Shown piece by piece: positions 1 through 5,524 of a DNA stretch of 7,013 nt. The DNA comes from a bacterium (lineage in GTDB: Bacteria; Zixibacteria; MSB-5A5; GN15; FEB-12): NCBI GenBank assembly GCA_030640905.1, contig DAOWIM010000144.1, positions 1 through 7,013 on the forward strand, given 5' to 3'. A model generated the notes under the pieces. The model was not told the origin of the DNA and did no database searches. It saw only the letters and a list, made by a program, of their open reading frames with translations. Made by a program: the position numbers and the translations under genes. Position 1 is the stretch's first letter; each line of letters opens with the position of its first letter.

Positions 1-32
1 CCGTTACGTCGAAACTACATCCAGTTTCGCCT

Positions 33-97
33 GTCAGGTTGCAAGCAACCATGACCTACCAGCCACCTTGAGTCGAAGGGTCGAAAGGCGACCTGAC
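33..97. repeat. Inverted repeats in the upstream unassigned region
   Basis: The first 120 bases contain no gene I can support; the short open stretches entering from the left edge are too short to judge. They hold small dyads: GGTTGC-AA-GCAACC at 37-50, GGTCG/CGACC at 79-93, and a longer-range pair GTCAGGTTGC (33-42) with GCGACCTGAC (88-97), which matches 9 of 10 positions. They lie just upstream of the promoter of the propeller gene, so they could be operator or old terminator remnants, but there is no T-run. Function is unknown. Confidence 0.3.
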
Positions 98-122
98 ATT
101 CATAGCCCGCTCAAAGAATTTA

Positions 123-156
123 TTGACAGATTTGACGTTTGGTGCTACTATATAAT
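123..156 (+). promoter_or_regulatory. Sigma70-type promoter for the Asp-box propeller gene
   Basis: A perfect -35 box TTGACA (123-128) is followed after exactly 17 bp by TACTAT (146-151), a 4/6 match to the -10 consensus. A perfect TATAAT (151-156) overlaps its end, but at 22-bp spacing. Transcription would begin near 158-163, giving a short leader of about 45 nt before the start codon at 205. This is the best promoter in the window by consensus; which -10 register is used cannot be decided by eye. Confidence 0.7.
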
Positions 157-204
157 TGTAACCCCCATTTCCCACCACCGTGATCCTGGAACTCAGGAGG
201 TCGT

Positions 205-2094
205 ATGTTTAGATGTATCACGCTCGCCATTGGCATATTGCTTTTGGCCCTCACCGGTGCACTATCAACGCCAATTCCGCCCAATTATCAGGTATCATCA
301 CCCTCGGCTGAACTCCAGAATGAGGAACAGATTTTTGTCAGTCCGGTTGACAGTCTCATCCTCATTGCCGATTGGCGCGACTTCCGGCTGGGCTATCGGC
401 GCATCGGACTCGGCATCTCAAGAGACGGTGGCAATACCTGGACCGACAGCCTGATTACCGAGAGAATGTACAACCGCCAGTCCGATCCGGTTATGGATGT
501 TGACCGTCATGGCAATTTCTACGCCTGTTTTCTGGACTACGAGTGGGATGGGAACGGCTCCGGCATAACGTTTACTCGATCAAACGACGATGGTCTCACC
601 TGGTCTGAACCTACCATTATTCAGGACTGGCCCCCCGGACTTTATTTCGAAGACAAACAATTTACTACCATTGACCGAACTGCCGGTCCCCATGATGGCA
701 ATCTATATGTCGCCTGGGCACGCTTTGTTAATGCCGGCGGACCGAACATGATGGTCTTTGCTCGTTCGGTCGACGGAGCCATAACGTTTGATGACGTCCT
801 CGATCTGGGTGGCCGCAACGGCCAGTTCGCCCAGCCTCTGGTCGGCGCCGATGGATCAGTTCACGTTTTCTGGACCGGTGGTGGTGGGATTCAGTATGTA
901 AAATCTGTTGATGCCGGTATCTCATTTACTTCACCAACGTTGATCTTCACAACATGGGGGAATTTCGGGACAGTGGATGGTGGCGTAAACGTTTACAACG
1001 GGACATCAGGAACAGTTGACATATTTGGTGGGCCCTACCACGGCAATATCTATTTGTCATACGCCAATATGGATCTTACCGCAAACCCGTATTATGACTA
1101 CAATATCGAATTTGTTCGATCAACCGACGGTGGCCTGACGTGGTCTGATCCGATCTACGTCAATGACGATGGCACCGGCCCGGGTTCCATGTATGACCAG
1201 TTTCACCCCTGGCTGTGGTGCAACGAAGAGGGCACGCTTATCACCATATTCTACGACCAGCGAACCGATGTAGAGAATCATTACCAATTTGATTGTTTCG
1301 CCGCGTACTCCTTCGATGGTGGTCTGTCGTTCACGACCAATCACCGCATATCTGAGGTTTCAATCAATCCCGGCTATCTGGCCACATCGGTCATACCCTC
1401 CGACGATGGAAAAACCTACCCCCTCGGAATGGCTGCCGGGACTGAGGCCGGTCTCATCGCCGAGTACATCGGTCTGACCGCTTTCAAAGATCATGTCAAT
1501 GCCGTCTGGACCGATACACGCAACGGTAACCAGGATGTTTTTGGGGCTAACTGGACGATTCCGCTCCTTGAGCCAAGACTGATTTCACCGGCTGCCGATA
1601 CGGTTGGTCTTCCGGCGACGCCTCATTTTGATTGGGCAACGGCATGGAAGGAGCACGATGACTCCTACCGTATCGAAGTTGCCATCGACCCTGATTTCCA
1701 ACACCAGATTCTCTCGGCTGTGGTCGATACCACCGGTTTCACACCCGATGCTTTGGATGAAGGCGTCTACTACTGGCGGGTGAAAGTGTTTGCACTGGCA
1801 TCGTCAGATTCTTCGGAGTATTCCGCTACTCGCAAGTTCCGGGTTGGCTTTAGTTGCTGTCTCGATACTCGCGGTAATGCTAACGGTGATGAGGAAGACA
1901 ACACAAACGTCTCCGATATCACCTGGCTGGTTGCATATCTTTTCGGTGTTCCTCTTGGGGCGGCCCCTCCCTGTATGGAGGAAGGTAATGCCAACGGTGA
2001 TGTCGCCGAGCTTGTCAATATATCTGATATTTCATACTTGGTCGAGTTTCTTTTCGGCGTGCCGCTTGGACCGCCGCCGCCAGACTGTCCGTGA
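205..2094 (+). CDS. Secreted Asp-box (BNR/sialidase-like) beta-propeller protein with dockerin-like C-terminus
   Basis: A 629-residue exported protein. The start is supported by AGGAGG at 195-200 and by a signal peptide (residues 1 to about 21: short basic start, hydrophobic LAIGILLLALTGALS). Residues about 25-450 carry six Asp-box motifs (S-x-D-x-G-x-T-W type) at 72-79, 126-133, 188-195, 234-241, 306-313 and 369-376, spaced 46-72 residues apart, plus FYDQRTD (349-355) and WTDTRNGNQDVF (435-446). This is the signature of a BNR/sialidase-type beta-propeller. No clear FRIP motif is visible, so sialidase activity should not be assumed. Residues about 455-547 look like a fibronectin-III-type domain (LISP...FDW...YRIEVA...YYWRVKV). 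Residues about 551-629 form a dockerin-like module with two Ca-binding-style loops (GNANGD at 557-562 and 594-599). The only cysteines after residue 400 are C551, C552, C590 and C628. It is likely secreted or surface-bound and transcribed alone from the promoter at 123. The domain calls are firm; the substrate or ligand is unknown. Confidence 0.85.
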   Translation: MFRCITLAIGILLLALTGALSTPIPPNYQVSSPSAELQNEEQIFVSPVDSLILIADWRDFRLGYRRIGLGISRDGGNTWTDSLITERMYNRQSDPVMDVDRHGNFYACFLDYEWDGNGSGITFTRSNDDGLTWSEPTIIQDWPPGLYFEDKQFTTIDRTAGPHDGNLYVAWARFVNAGGPNMMVFARSVDGAITFDDVLDLGGRNGQFAQPLVGADGSVHVFWTGGGGIQYVKSVDAGISFTSPTLIFTTWGNFGTVDGGVNVYNGTSGTVDIFGGPYHGNIYLSYANMDLTANPYYDYNIEFVRSTDGGLTWSDPIYVNDDGTGPGSMYDQFHPWLWCNEEGTLITIFYDQRTDVENHYQFDCFAAYSFDGGLSFTTNHRISEVSINPGYLATSVIPSDDGKTYPLGMAAGTEAGLIAEYIGLTAFKDHVNAVWTDTRNGNQDVFGANWTIPLLEPRLISPAADTVGLPATPHFDWATAWKEHDDSYRIEVAIDPDFQHQILSAVVDTTGFTPDALDEGVYYWRVKVFALASSDSSEYSATRKFRVGFSCCLDTRGNANGDEEDNTNVSDITWLVAYLFGVPLGAAPPCMEEGNANGDVAELVNISDISYLVEFLFGVPLGPPPPDCP

Positions 2095-2100
2095 AACCTG

Positions 2101-2119
2101 AAAATTGATACGCAATTTT
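2101..2119 (+). other. A/T-rich hairpin just after the propeller gene
   Basis: AAAATTG (2101-2107) and CAATTTT (2113-2119) form a perfect 7-bp stem with a 5-nt loop, six bases after the stop codon and one base before the intrinsic terminator stem. It may help mRNA 3'-end stability or be an accessory termination element. The stem is A/T-rich and therefore weak alone. Confidence 0.4.
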
Positions 2120-2120
2120 G

Positions 2121-2160
2121 AAGGCTGCTCCAGAGTCAGCGGAGCGGCCTTTGTTTTTTT
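2121..2160 (+). terminator. Intrinsic (rho-independent) terminator of the propeller gene
   Basis: AAGGCTGCTCC (2121-2131) pairs with GGAGCGGCCTT (2141-2151) over 11 bp, including one G-U pair, around a 9-nt loop. It is followed by TTGTTTTTTT (2151-2160). Stem, loop and U-tract all fit a strong intrinsic terminator 27 bases after the stop codon. It separates the propeller gene transcriptionally from the hydrolase gene downstream. Confidence 0.9.
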
Positions 2161-2162
2161 AT

Positions 2163-2220
2163 CCGGTTTAGCAACCGTTACTCACTTTTCGCTTCTTGAA
2201 AACCGGTGATAGTCCTATCA
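2163..2220. promoter_or_regulatory. Palindromes upstream of the SGNH hydrolase gene, possible operator
   Basis: The 82-bp gap between the terminator and the hydrolase start holds TGATAG-TC-CTATCA (2207-2220), a perfect 6-bp dyad, and a wider pair CCGGTTT (2163-2169)/AAACCGG (2200-2206). TTGAAA (2196-2201) could be a -35 box with TATCAT (2216-2221) as -10, but the 14-bp spacing is too short to be convincing. Because the preceding terminator is strong, a promoter for the hydrolase is expected in this gap, and the dyad would sit where a regulator could act. Short dyads also occur by chance. Confidence 0.3.
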
Positions 2221-2242
2221 TGTTCGAGTTGGTAATGCTGCT

Positions 2243-3736
2243 ATGAAAAGAGCCCTTTTCTCAATCGTCGCTGTAGCTGTCTGCCTCGGCATTCTGGAAG
2301 TCGGTGCCCGACTGGTGGAGGACTATGGGTGTCGCTCACTACCGACATCAACCGAACTATCCGGCTGGCAGTCTACTTTCTTTCGGACTTTCCACGACTG
2401 GCACGAGCCTGACCCCGACCTCCTCTGGCGCTTCAAAGGTAATCTGGAAAACCCTCTGGTCACAACCAACGCCTCCCATCTACTCGGAGCGGAGATCAGC
2501 AAGATAAAACCGGACGATGTTTTTCGCATCCTTCTCCTCGGGGATTCGTCACCAGTCGGTATCGGACTCGGTTCACGCCTGCAGGCTTTCGGGGAACAAT
2601 TGCAACGCATGCTTGATATTGTCCTCACCGACTACTCAAGGGTCGAACTGATCAATACGACTGTACCGGGTTATTCCAGTGAACAGATTCGAGTCTATCT
2701 CAAAGGCGAAGGTTGGCAATACGAACCAGATCTGGTCATCCTGTACTGCGGGAATAACGATGCTTCGATCTCCGGATATCTGACCGATCGTGAACTGCTG
2801 GAACGTCAGAGGCTTGGTTCCCTGCGAAAGCTCCTCTCAAGACTTGCCCTGTACAGATTGACGCGAGCCACCTTGGCTCCTGCGCGCAGATTGGATGAAC
2901 TGCGGCCTGAAAAGCTCAAAGTGCGTGTCTCTGCCGACCGCTTCTACGAGAACTTGAGATCAATCGCCGATCTGTGCGTTGAGCACTCTTCGCCTCTGGT
3001 AATCGTCAAACCACCGGTTCCGCTTCTATGGCCAGCTCTTCTCCAATTCAAAGTATTCGGCAACAGCTTCAGTGAAGGTAAACCGATTATGCCCGAGGCA
3101 ATGCGACAGGTGCTCGCCCGAGAAATCAAATACTGCTTTGATTCGGTGATCTTTCATCACCTGTTGGATAATGCGGATGTCTTCACGCAAATGGTGGTGC
3201 AATCAGCATTCACCGACTCGCTTTCGCCGTATGAAGCGATTTTTCTGTATTCCCAGCAGCTTGATATACAACCAGACGATGCGGTGACGATCAACAATCT
3301 CGGTGTTTCGTACTGGCAGGCCGGAAATTATCGCGAGGCCGAGACTACTCTGCGGAAAGCACGCGAAACATATGTGCGGACCACTGCCAACTTATCACCC
3401 GCATTTGTTGCCGGTGGAGCACCGTTCCTTTACAATCTGGGTGTTAATCTGCTATCGATGTCGGAGCGTGACACTACAAAACTGGCTGAAGCATACACGG
3501 TGCTGGATTCAGCCCTTCAGGCCGACTACTTCTCTCTGCGAATCAAGGCGGCATATCTCGACCAAATCGACCGGCTGGAAGGTCTCCCCGGTGTTTTCCT
3601 GTACGATCCTTCCCCCACCTTTAGCAGCAATGGCGCTGAAGCACTCTTTATCGATCACTGTCATCCTACAGTCGAGGGACACCGACTGATAGCAACCGGG
3701 TTGTGTCAACTCATTATACGGGATATCGTGCGGTAG
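2243..3736 (+). CDS. SGNH/GDSL-type hydrolase with internal TPR region, membrane-anchored or secreted
   Basis: A 497-residue protein. It begins with a basic MKR followed by a hydrophobic stretch (residues 4-20), an uncleaved anchor or signal peptide placing the rest outside the cytoplasm. The SGNH blocks are in order: block I GDSS (100-103, with S102 the likely nucleophile after the strand FRILLL), a block II glycine in NTTVPGYSSEQ (G143), block III GNND (170-173), and block V DHCHP (471-475, with D471 and H474 completing the triad). Residues about 329-380 (YEAIFLYSQQL...AVTINNLGVSYWQAGNYREAETTLRKA) read as a TPR-like helical repeat, with a further helical stretch to about 430. The TPR-like part is therefore inserted between blocks III and V. 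SGNH proteins of this envelope type often act as esterases or acetyltransferases/deacetylases on glycans; that is family knowledge, not shown here. The start is the first ATG after an in-frame stop at 2210. No strong Shine-Dalgarno site precedes it, and a 3-codon ORF overlaps it. The gene converges on the anti-sigma gene with a 22-bp gap. Confidence 0.8.
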   Translation: MKRALFSIVAVAVCLGILEVGARLVEDYGCRSLPTSTELSGWQSTFFRTFHDWHEPDPDLLWRFKGNLENPLVTTNASHLLGAEISKIKPDDVFRILLLGDSSPVGIGLGSRLQAFGEQLQRMLDIVLTDYSRVELINTTVPGYSSEQIRVYLKGEGWQYEPDLVILYCGNNDASISGYLTDRELLERQRLGSLRKLLSRLALYRLTRATLAPARRLDELRPEKLKVRVSADRFYENLRSIADLCVEHSSPLVIVKPPVPLLWPALLQFKVFGNSFSEGKPIMPEAMRQVLAREIKYCFDSVIFHHLLDNADVFTQMVVQSAFTDSLSPYEAIFLYSQQLDIQPDDAVTINNLGVSYWQAGNYREAETTLRKARETYVRTTANLSPAFVAGGAPFLYNLGVNLLSMSERDTTKLAEAYTVLDSALQADYFSLRIKAAYLDQIDRLEGLPGVFLYDPSPTFSSNGAEALFIDHCHPTVEGHRLIATGLCQLIIRDIVR

Positions 3737-3758
3737 TATTTTTCGTGCGAAAGTATTG
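3737..3758. other. Short convergent intergenic gap with weak dyad
   Basis: Only 22 bp separate the stop codons of the convergent hydrolase and anti-sigma genes. The gap contains TTTCG-TG-CGAAA (3741-3752) and a short T-run on the plus strand (3739-3743) that lies within and before the dyad rather than after it. This could be a weak two-way terminator, but the stem is short and no proper U-tract follows on either strand. Read-through between the two transcripts, giving antisense overlap, is plausible. Confidence 0.2.
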
Positions 3759-4265
3759 CTATATGCGGTGCCTGACCAACAGTCGGTCAAGTAGTCCAAA
3801 GAAAGCCAGAATACTGCCGCCCATCAGAATTAAACCACCGTTGAAAACCGAAAGCGTCAGACTGACAGTCGTAGAGACCGCATTAAAAAAATGAATTCCC
3901 GGAGAAGAAATCACCGAAACTGCCGATCCCAGCCAACCCCAGCCAACAAAATAGTGCAACGCAACCAGCACAACGACAGCAGCCGAAGCAACAATTATCG
4001 AGATGATCGGGCTGAGGCGATCTGGAGAAACGACCTCGACCGAACTTTCAGCCTCAACCTGCGCCCTGACCTTGGCGGCAAACCCGGTTGACAACTCAAA
4101 ACCACTGTCATCAACAAGGCCGGAGAAAACAGCGCGATAAGCATCCAGAGCACTACGGCAGTCCGAACATTGCGACAGATGCAATTCGATCTCCGCTTTG
4201 GCTTCAGACGGGCAGTCCTCCAGATAGCTCTGAATTGCCTCGTCGCTAAGATGCTCTACTGACAT
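3759..4265 (-). CDS. Zinc-binding (ZAS-type) membrane anti-sigma factor
   Basis: A 168-residue protein. Its N-terminal cytoplasmic part carries the ZAS motif H29-x3-C33-x2-C36 (HLSQCSDC), with H5 in the HLSDE stretch placed as the usual fourth zinc ligand, and an extra C18. In this family the helical zinc domain holds the partner ECF sigma factor inactive; RsrA- and ChrR-like members release it on oxidation or other signals. Residues about 40-82 are a polar linker. Residues about 86-108 (a run of I/V/A/L ending LHYFVGWGW) and about 137-160 are two membrane segments, with a short non-cytoplasmic loop between them and a basic tail (RLLVRHRI) that would return to the cytoplasm. The gene starts inside the last codons of the sigma gene (10-nt overlap), and GGAGG (plus-strand 4270-4274) lies 4 nt before its ATG, so the two are translated together at matched levels. 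The short conserved motif and the pairing make the call secure; the signal sensed is unknown. Confidence 0.85.
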   Translation of the reverse strand: MSVEHLSDEAIQSYLEDCPSEAKAEIELHLSQCSDCRSALDAYRAVFSGLVDDSGFELSTGFAAKVRAQVEAESSVEVVSPDRLSPIISIIVASAAVVVLVALHYFVGWGWLGSAVSVISSPGIHFFNAVSTTVSLTLSVFNGGLILMGGSILAFFGLLDRLLVRHRI

Positions 4266-4828
4266 AAATCCTCCGGGTCGTACTGTTCCAGCAACTTCTC
4301 TTTCAGTTTCTGCCGGGCTCTGAAGAGATGGCTCTTTACCGTATTAATCGGCAAATCCATGACCGCTGCTATCTCATTATAGCTCATTTCGTCCAAATGG
4401 TAAAGCGTTACCACGGTCCGATACGGCAGCGATAACGACTGAATACCTGCACGCAACCGCGCTGCGACATCACCACTTTCGGCGAGCCCTTCAGGACCGA
4501 CCGCGAGAGACTGAAAACTGTCGGCATCGGTATCCTCCTCGCCAACATCAGCCAGTGCTGTCGGCCTCTTTTTGGCCAGATAATTGATAGCCGTATTGTG
4601 CGCAATCTTGCCAATCCATGTCGAAACCTTTGATTCAAACTGAAATTTCGACAGGTTTCGGTAAGCCTTGATGAAGACCTCCTGGCAGATATCTTCACGG
4701 TCTGTTTCATTGCCGACCATCCTGAACACTATGTGACTCACCAACTTCTGGTACTGCCGGACAAATATCTCATATGTCGCCAAATCGCCGGCAAGGATCT
4801 TTTCGATGAGAATTCGACCATCAACCAT
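4256..4828 (-). CDS. ECF-type RNA polymerase sigma factor (RpoE-like)
   Basis: A 190-residue protein of normal ECF length. Sigma region 2 spans about residues 20-90: FVRQYQKLVSHIVFRMVGN, then DREDICQEVFIKAYRNL (the core-binding and -10 recognition part), then FESKVSTWIGKIAHNTAINYL. A variable acidic linker (GEEDTDADS...) covers about 95-125. Region 4 spans about 127-178: LPYRTVVTLYHLDEMSYNEIAAVMDLPINTVKSHLFRARQKL, with the helix-turn-helix that reads the -35 element at about 149-172. The start is supported by GAGGTGA at plus-strand 4830-4836, an excellent match to the anti-Shine-Dalgarno sequence just before the ATG. The gene is first in an operon with its anti-sigma factor and divergent from a membrane-protein gene. 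Such factors redirect RNA polymerase to a stress or envelope regulon once released by the anti-sigma. The regulon and promoter motif are not deducible from this window. Confidence 0.93.
   Translation of the reverse strand: MVDGRILIEKILAGDLATYEIFVRQYQKLVSHIVFRMVGNETDREDICQEVFIKAYRNLSKFQFESKVSTWIGKIAHNTAINYLAKKRPTALADVGEEDTDADSFQSLAVGPEGLAESGDVAARLRAGIQSLSLPYRTVVTLYHLDEMSYNEIAAVMDLPINTVKSHLFRARQKLKEKLLEQYDPEDLCQ
4270..4274 (-). promoter_or_regulatory. Ribosome binding site of the anti-sigma gene inside the sigma gene
   Basis: Read on the minus strand, GGAGG lies 4 nt before the anti-sigma ATG (4265-4263) and within the last five codons of the sigma gene, which ends with TAG at 4258-4256. The site fixes the anti-sigma start and shows that its translation is embedded in, and probably coupled to, the end of sigma translation. 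Confidence 0.75.
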
Positions 4829-4860
4829 TTCACCTCGTGTCCAATAGGACCGGCATAACT

Positions 4861-4889
4861 ATAAAATGTTGCAGAAAAACAGGGATCAA
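4861..4889 (-). promoter_or_regulatory. Candidate sigma70-type promoter of the sigma/anti-sigma operon
   Basis: On the minus strand, TTGATC (plus 4889-4884) and TTTTAT (plus 4866-4861) are separated by exactly 17 bp. Each matches 4 of 6 consensus positions. Transcription would begin about 25-30 bases before the sigma start codon. An autoregulated ECF-type promoter could coexist but no clear GGAAC/GTC-like pair was recognised. Confidence 0.4.
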
Positions 4890-4903
4890 CTGGCGCAACA
4901 TTT
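4864..4903. repeat. 9-bp perfect inverted repeat in the divergent control region
   Basis: AAATGTTGC (4864-4872) is mirrored exactly by GCAACATTT (4895-4903) with 22 bases between the arms. The arms flank the candidate -35/-10 elements of the sigma operon promoter. A direct repeat CAACTGG (4887-4893 and 4911-4917) also lies here. Centre-to-centre spacing of the arms is 31 bp, about three helical turns, which would suit a dimeric regulator binding one DNA face. The repeat is seen; regulator binding is inference. Confidence 0.4.
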
Positions 4904-4931
4904 CTGACGCCAACTGGTCTCATGATATAGA
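4904..4931 (+). promoter_or_regulatory. Weak candidate promoter for the DUF6249-like gene
   Basis: CTGACG (4904-4909) and TATAGA (4926-4931) are 16 bp apart, each a 4/6 match to consensus, and TG at 4923-4924 provides an extended -10 element. It would give a leader of about 30 nt before the start at 4969. It starts one base after the right arm of the 9-bp inverted repeat. Confidence is low because the match is modest. Confidence 0.25.
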
Positions 4932-4955
4932 TGAACTGAAAAACAAGCAACAAGC

Positions 4956-4962
4956 AAAGGAG
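4956..4962 (+). promoter_or_regulatory. Ribosome binding site that fixes the start at 4969
   Basis: AAAGGAG lies 6 nt before the ATG at 4969. The frame stays open back to an ATG at 4837, but that ATG overlaps the sigma factor's own ribosome binding site and adds 44 residues with no membrane-protein character, so the start at 4969 is preferred. Confidence 0.8.
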
Positions 4963-4968
4963 TTTGCT

Positions 4969-5331
4969 ATGAACGATGTTCTTATGGCGGCGGTCGTTTT
5001 TTCCGGTCTGTACATGATTTTCAAGCTTATCCTCGACAGCATCACCCGTGCCAAGCTGATTAACAAGAGCCTTGTCGACGAAAAAGTGAAGTACTTATTC
5101 CAGGAATATCAGCAGAAGAAAGGGCATAGCGATATCAAGTGGGGTATGGTCTTACTCGGAATTGGTATTGCCCTGATAATCCGGCAGGTCGCGCCATATA
5201 CAATCGGCGACGAGGGCATGTTTGGTCTGATGTTTATCTTCGCCGGACTTGGCTTCCTGATCTATTACTTCATCTCCGGTCAGAAACTAAAGGACACACA
5301 ACAAAATAGCGACACCCCTGAATCTCCATAA
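4969..5331 (+). CDS. Small membrane protein, DUF6249-like
   Basis: A 120-residue protein with three hydrophobic segments: about 4-23 (MAAVVFSGLYMIFKLIL), about 57-73 (KWGMVLLGIGIALIIRQV) and about 84-103 (MFGLMFIFAGLGFLIYYFIS). A charged 30-residue cytoplasmic-type stretch (about 26-56) separates the first two, and a polar tail (KLKDTQQNSDTPESP) ends it. The pattern 'N-terminal segment, charged linker, K-WG-LLGIG, then FIFAGLGFLIYYFI' matches what I know of DUF6249 proteins, common in Bacteroidetes-type genomes and of unknown function. The gene is transcribed away from the ECF sigma gene with a 140-bp shared control region, so it may be a target of the sigma factor or a partner of the membrane anti-sigma. 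That link is inference from position. No intrinsic terminator with a U-tract follows; a GC-rich palindrome begins 25 bases after the stop. Confidence 0.7.
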   Translation: MNDVLMAAVVFSGLYMIFKLILDSITRAKLINKSLVDEKVKYLFQEYQQKKGHSDIKWGMVLLGIGIALIIRQVAPYTIGDEGMFGLMFIFAGLGFLIYYFISGQKLKDTQQNSDTPESP

Positions 5332-5356
5332 CCCGAGATACTGTTAACTCCGCGTA

Positions 5357-5394
5357 GCGGCGGGCTTTATGTCCGCCGTTAGCTGGCCCGCCGC
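5357..5394. repeat. GC-rich REP-like palindrome
   Basis: GCGGCGGGC (5357-5365) pairs perfectly with GCCCGCCGC (5386-5394), and a nested alternative CGGCGG (5358-5363)/CCGCCG (5373-5378) can form instead. The GC content jumps relative to the neighbouring A/T-richer intergenic DNA. The 'GCGGGCTTTATGTCCGCC' style resembles dispersed intergenic palindromes (REP-like elements) of many bacterial genomes. It could also act as mRNA 3'-end stabiliser for the membrane-protein gene. Dispersal cannot be shown from one window. Confidence 0.5.
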
Positions 5395-5425
5395 GGTCGA
5401 AGATGCGCCGAGGTCGAAGATGCGC
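5392..5425. repeat. 17-bp tandem duplication
   Basis: CGCGGTCGAAGATGCGC (5392-5408) is followed immediately by CGAGGTCGAAGATGCGC (5409-5425), identical at 16 of 17 positions; GGTCGAAGATGCGC is the shared core. It abuts, and by three bases overlaps, the right arm of the GC-rich palindrome, so the two are probably parts of one composite intergenic element. Confidence 0.7.
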
Positions 5426-5489
5426 TGTGGCGTGCGTGCGAGCCGCCTTTTCAAATTCGTCCAACCCACCACCAAACCTTGATTCCCTC

Positions 5490-5517
5490 TTGCTTTTCCT
5501 TAGCAATCCCTTATATT
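5490..5517 (+). promoter_or_regulatory. Candidate promoter for the repeat-rich secreted protein
   Basis: TTGCTT (5490-5495) and TATATT (5512-5517) are 16 bp apart, matching 4/6 and 5/6 of the consensus. Transcription would start near 5524, leaving a leader of about 183 nt before the ATG at 5707. A second candidate, TTGCCC (5595-5600) with TATTAT (5616-5621) at 15-bp spacing, would give a shorter leader. The first is preferred for spacing and -10 match. Confidence 0.4.
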
Positions 5518-5524
5518 AAGCTGA

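Noticed and set aside
2..454. Open frame through the promoter and start of the propeller gene (plus strand, frame of 68)
   Set aside because: It begins from a TTG, runs across the promoter and ribosome binding site, overlaps the clear propeller gene in another frame, and its translation is low-complexity without recognisable motifs.
205..1560. Assignment as a true exo-alpha-sialidase (nanH-like)
   Set aside because: Asp-boxes define the propeller fold, not the activity, and I see no FRIP arginine motif or full catalytic set, so only 'sialidase-like propeller' is stated.
4837..4968. N-terminal extension of the DUF6249-like protein from an ATG at 4837
   Set aside because: The ATG abuts the sigma gene's ribosome binding site, the extra 44 residues look like translated control region, and AAAGGAG at 4956-4962 points to the ATG at 4969.
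5270..5506. Minus-strand open frame of 78 codons across the intergenic repeat
   Set aside because: It starts with TTG, has no ribosome binding site that I see, overlaps the 3' end of the membrane-protein gene and translates the palindrome and tandem repeat into an Arg-rich string.
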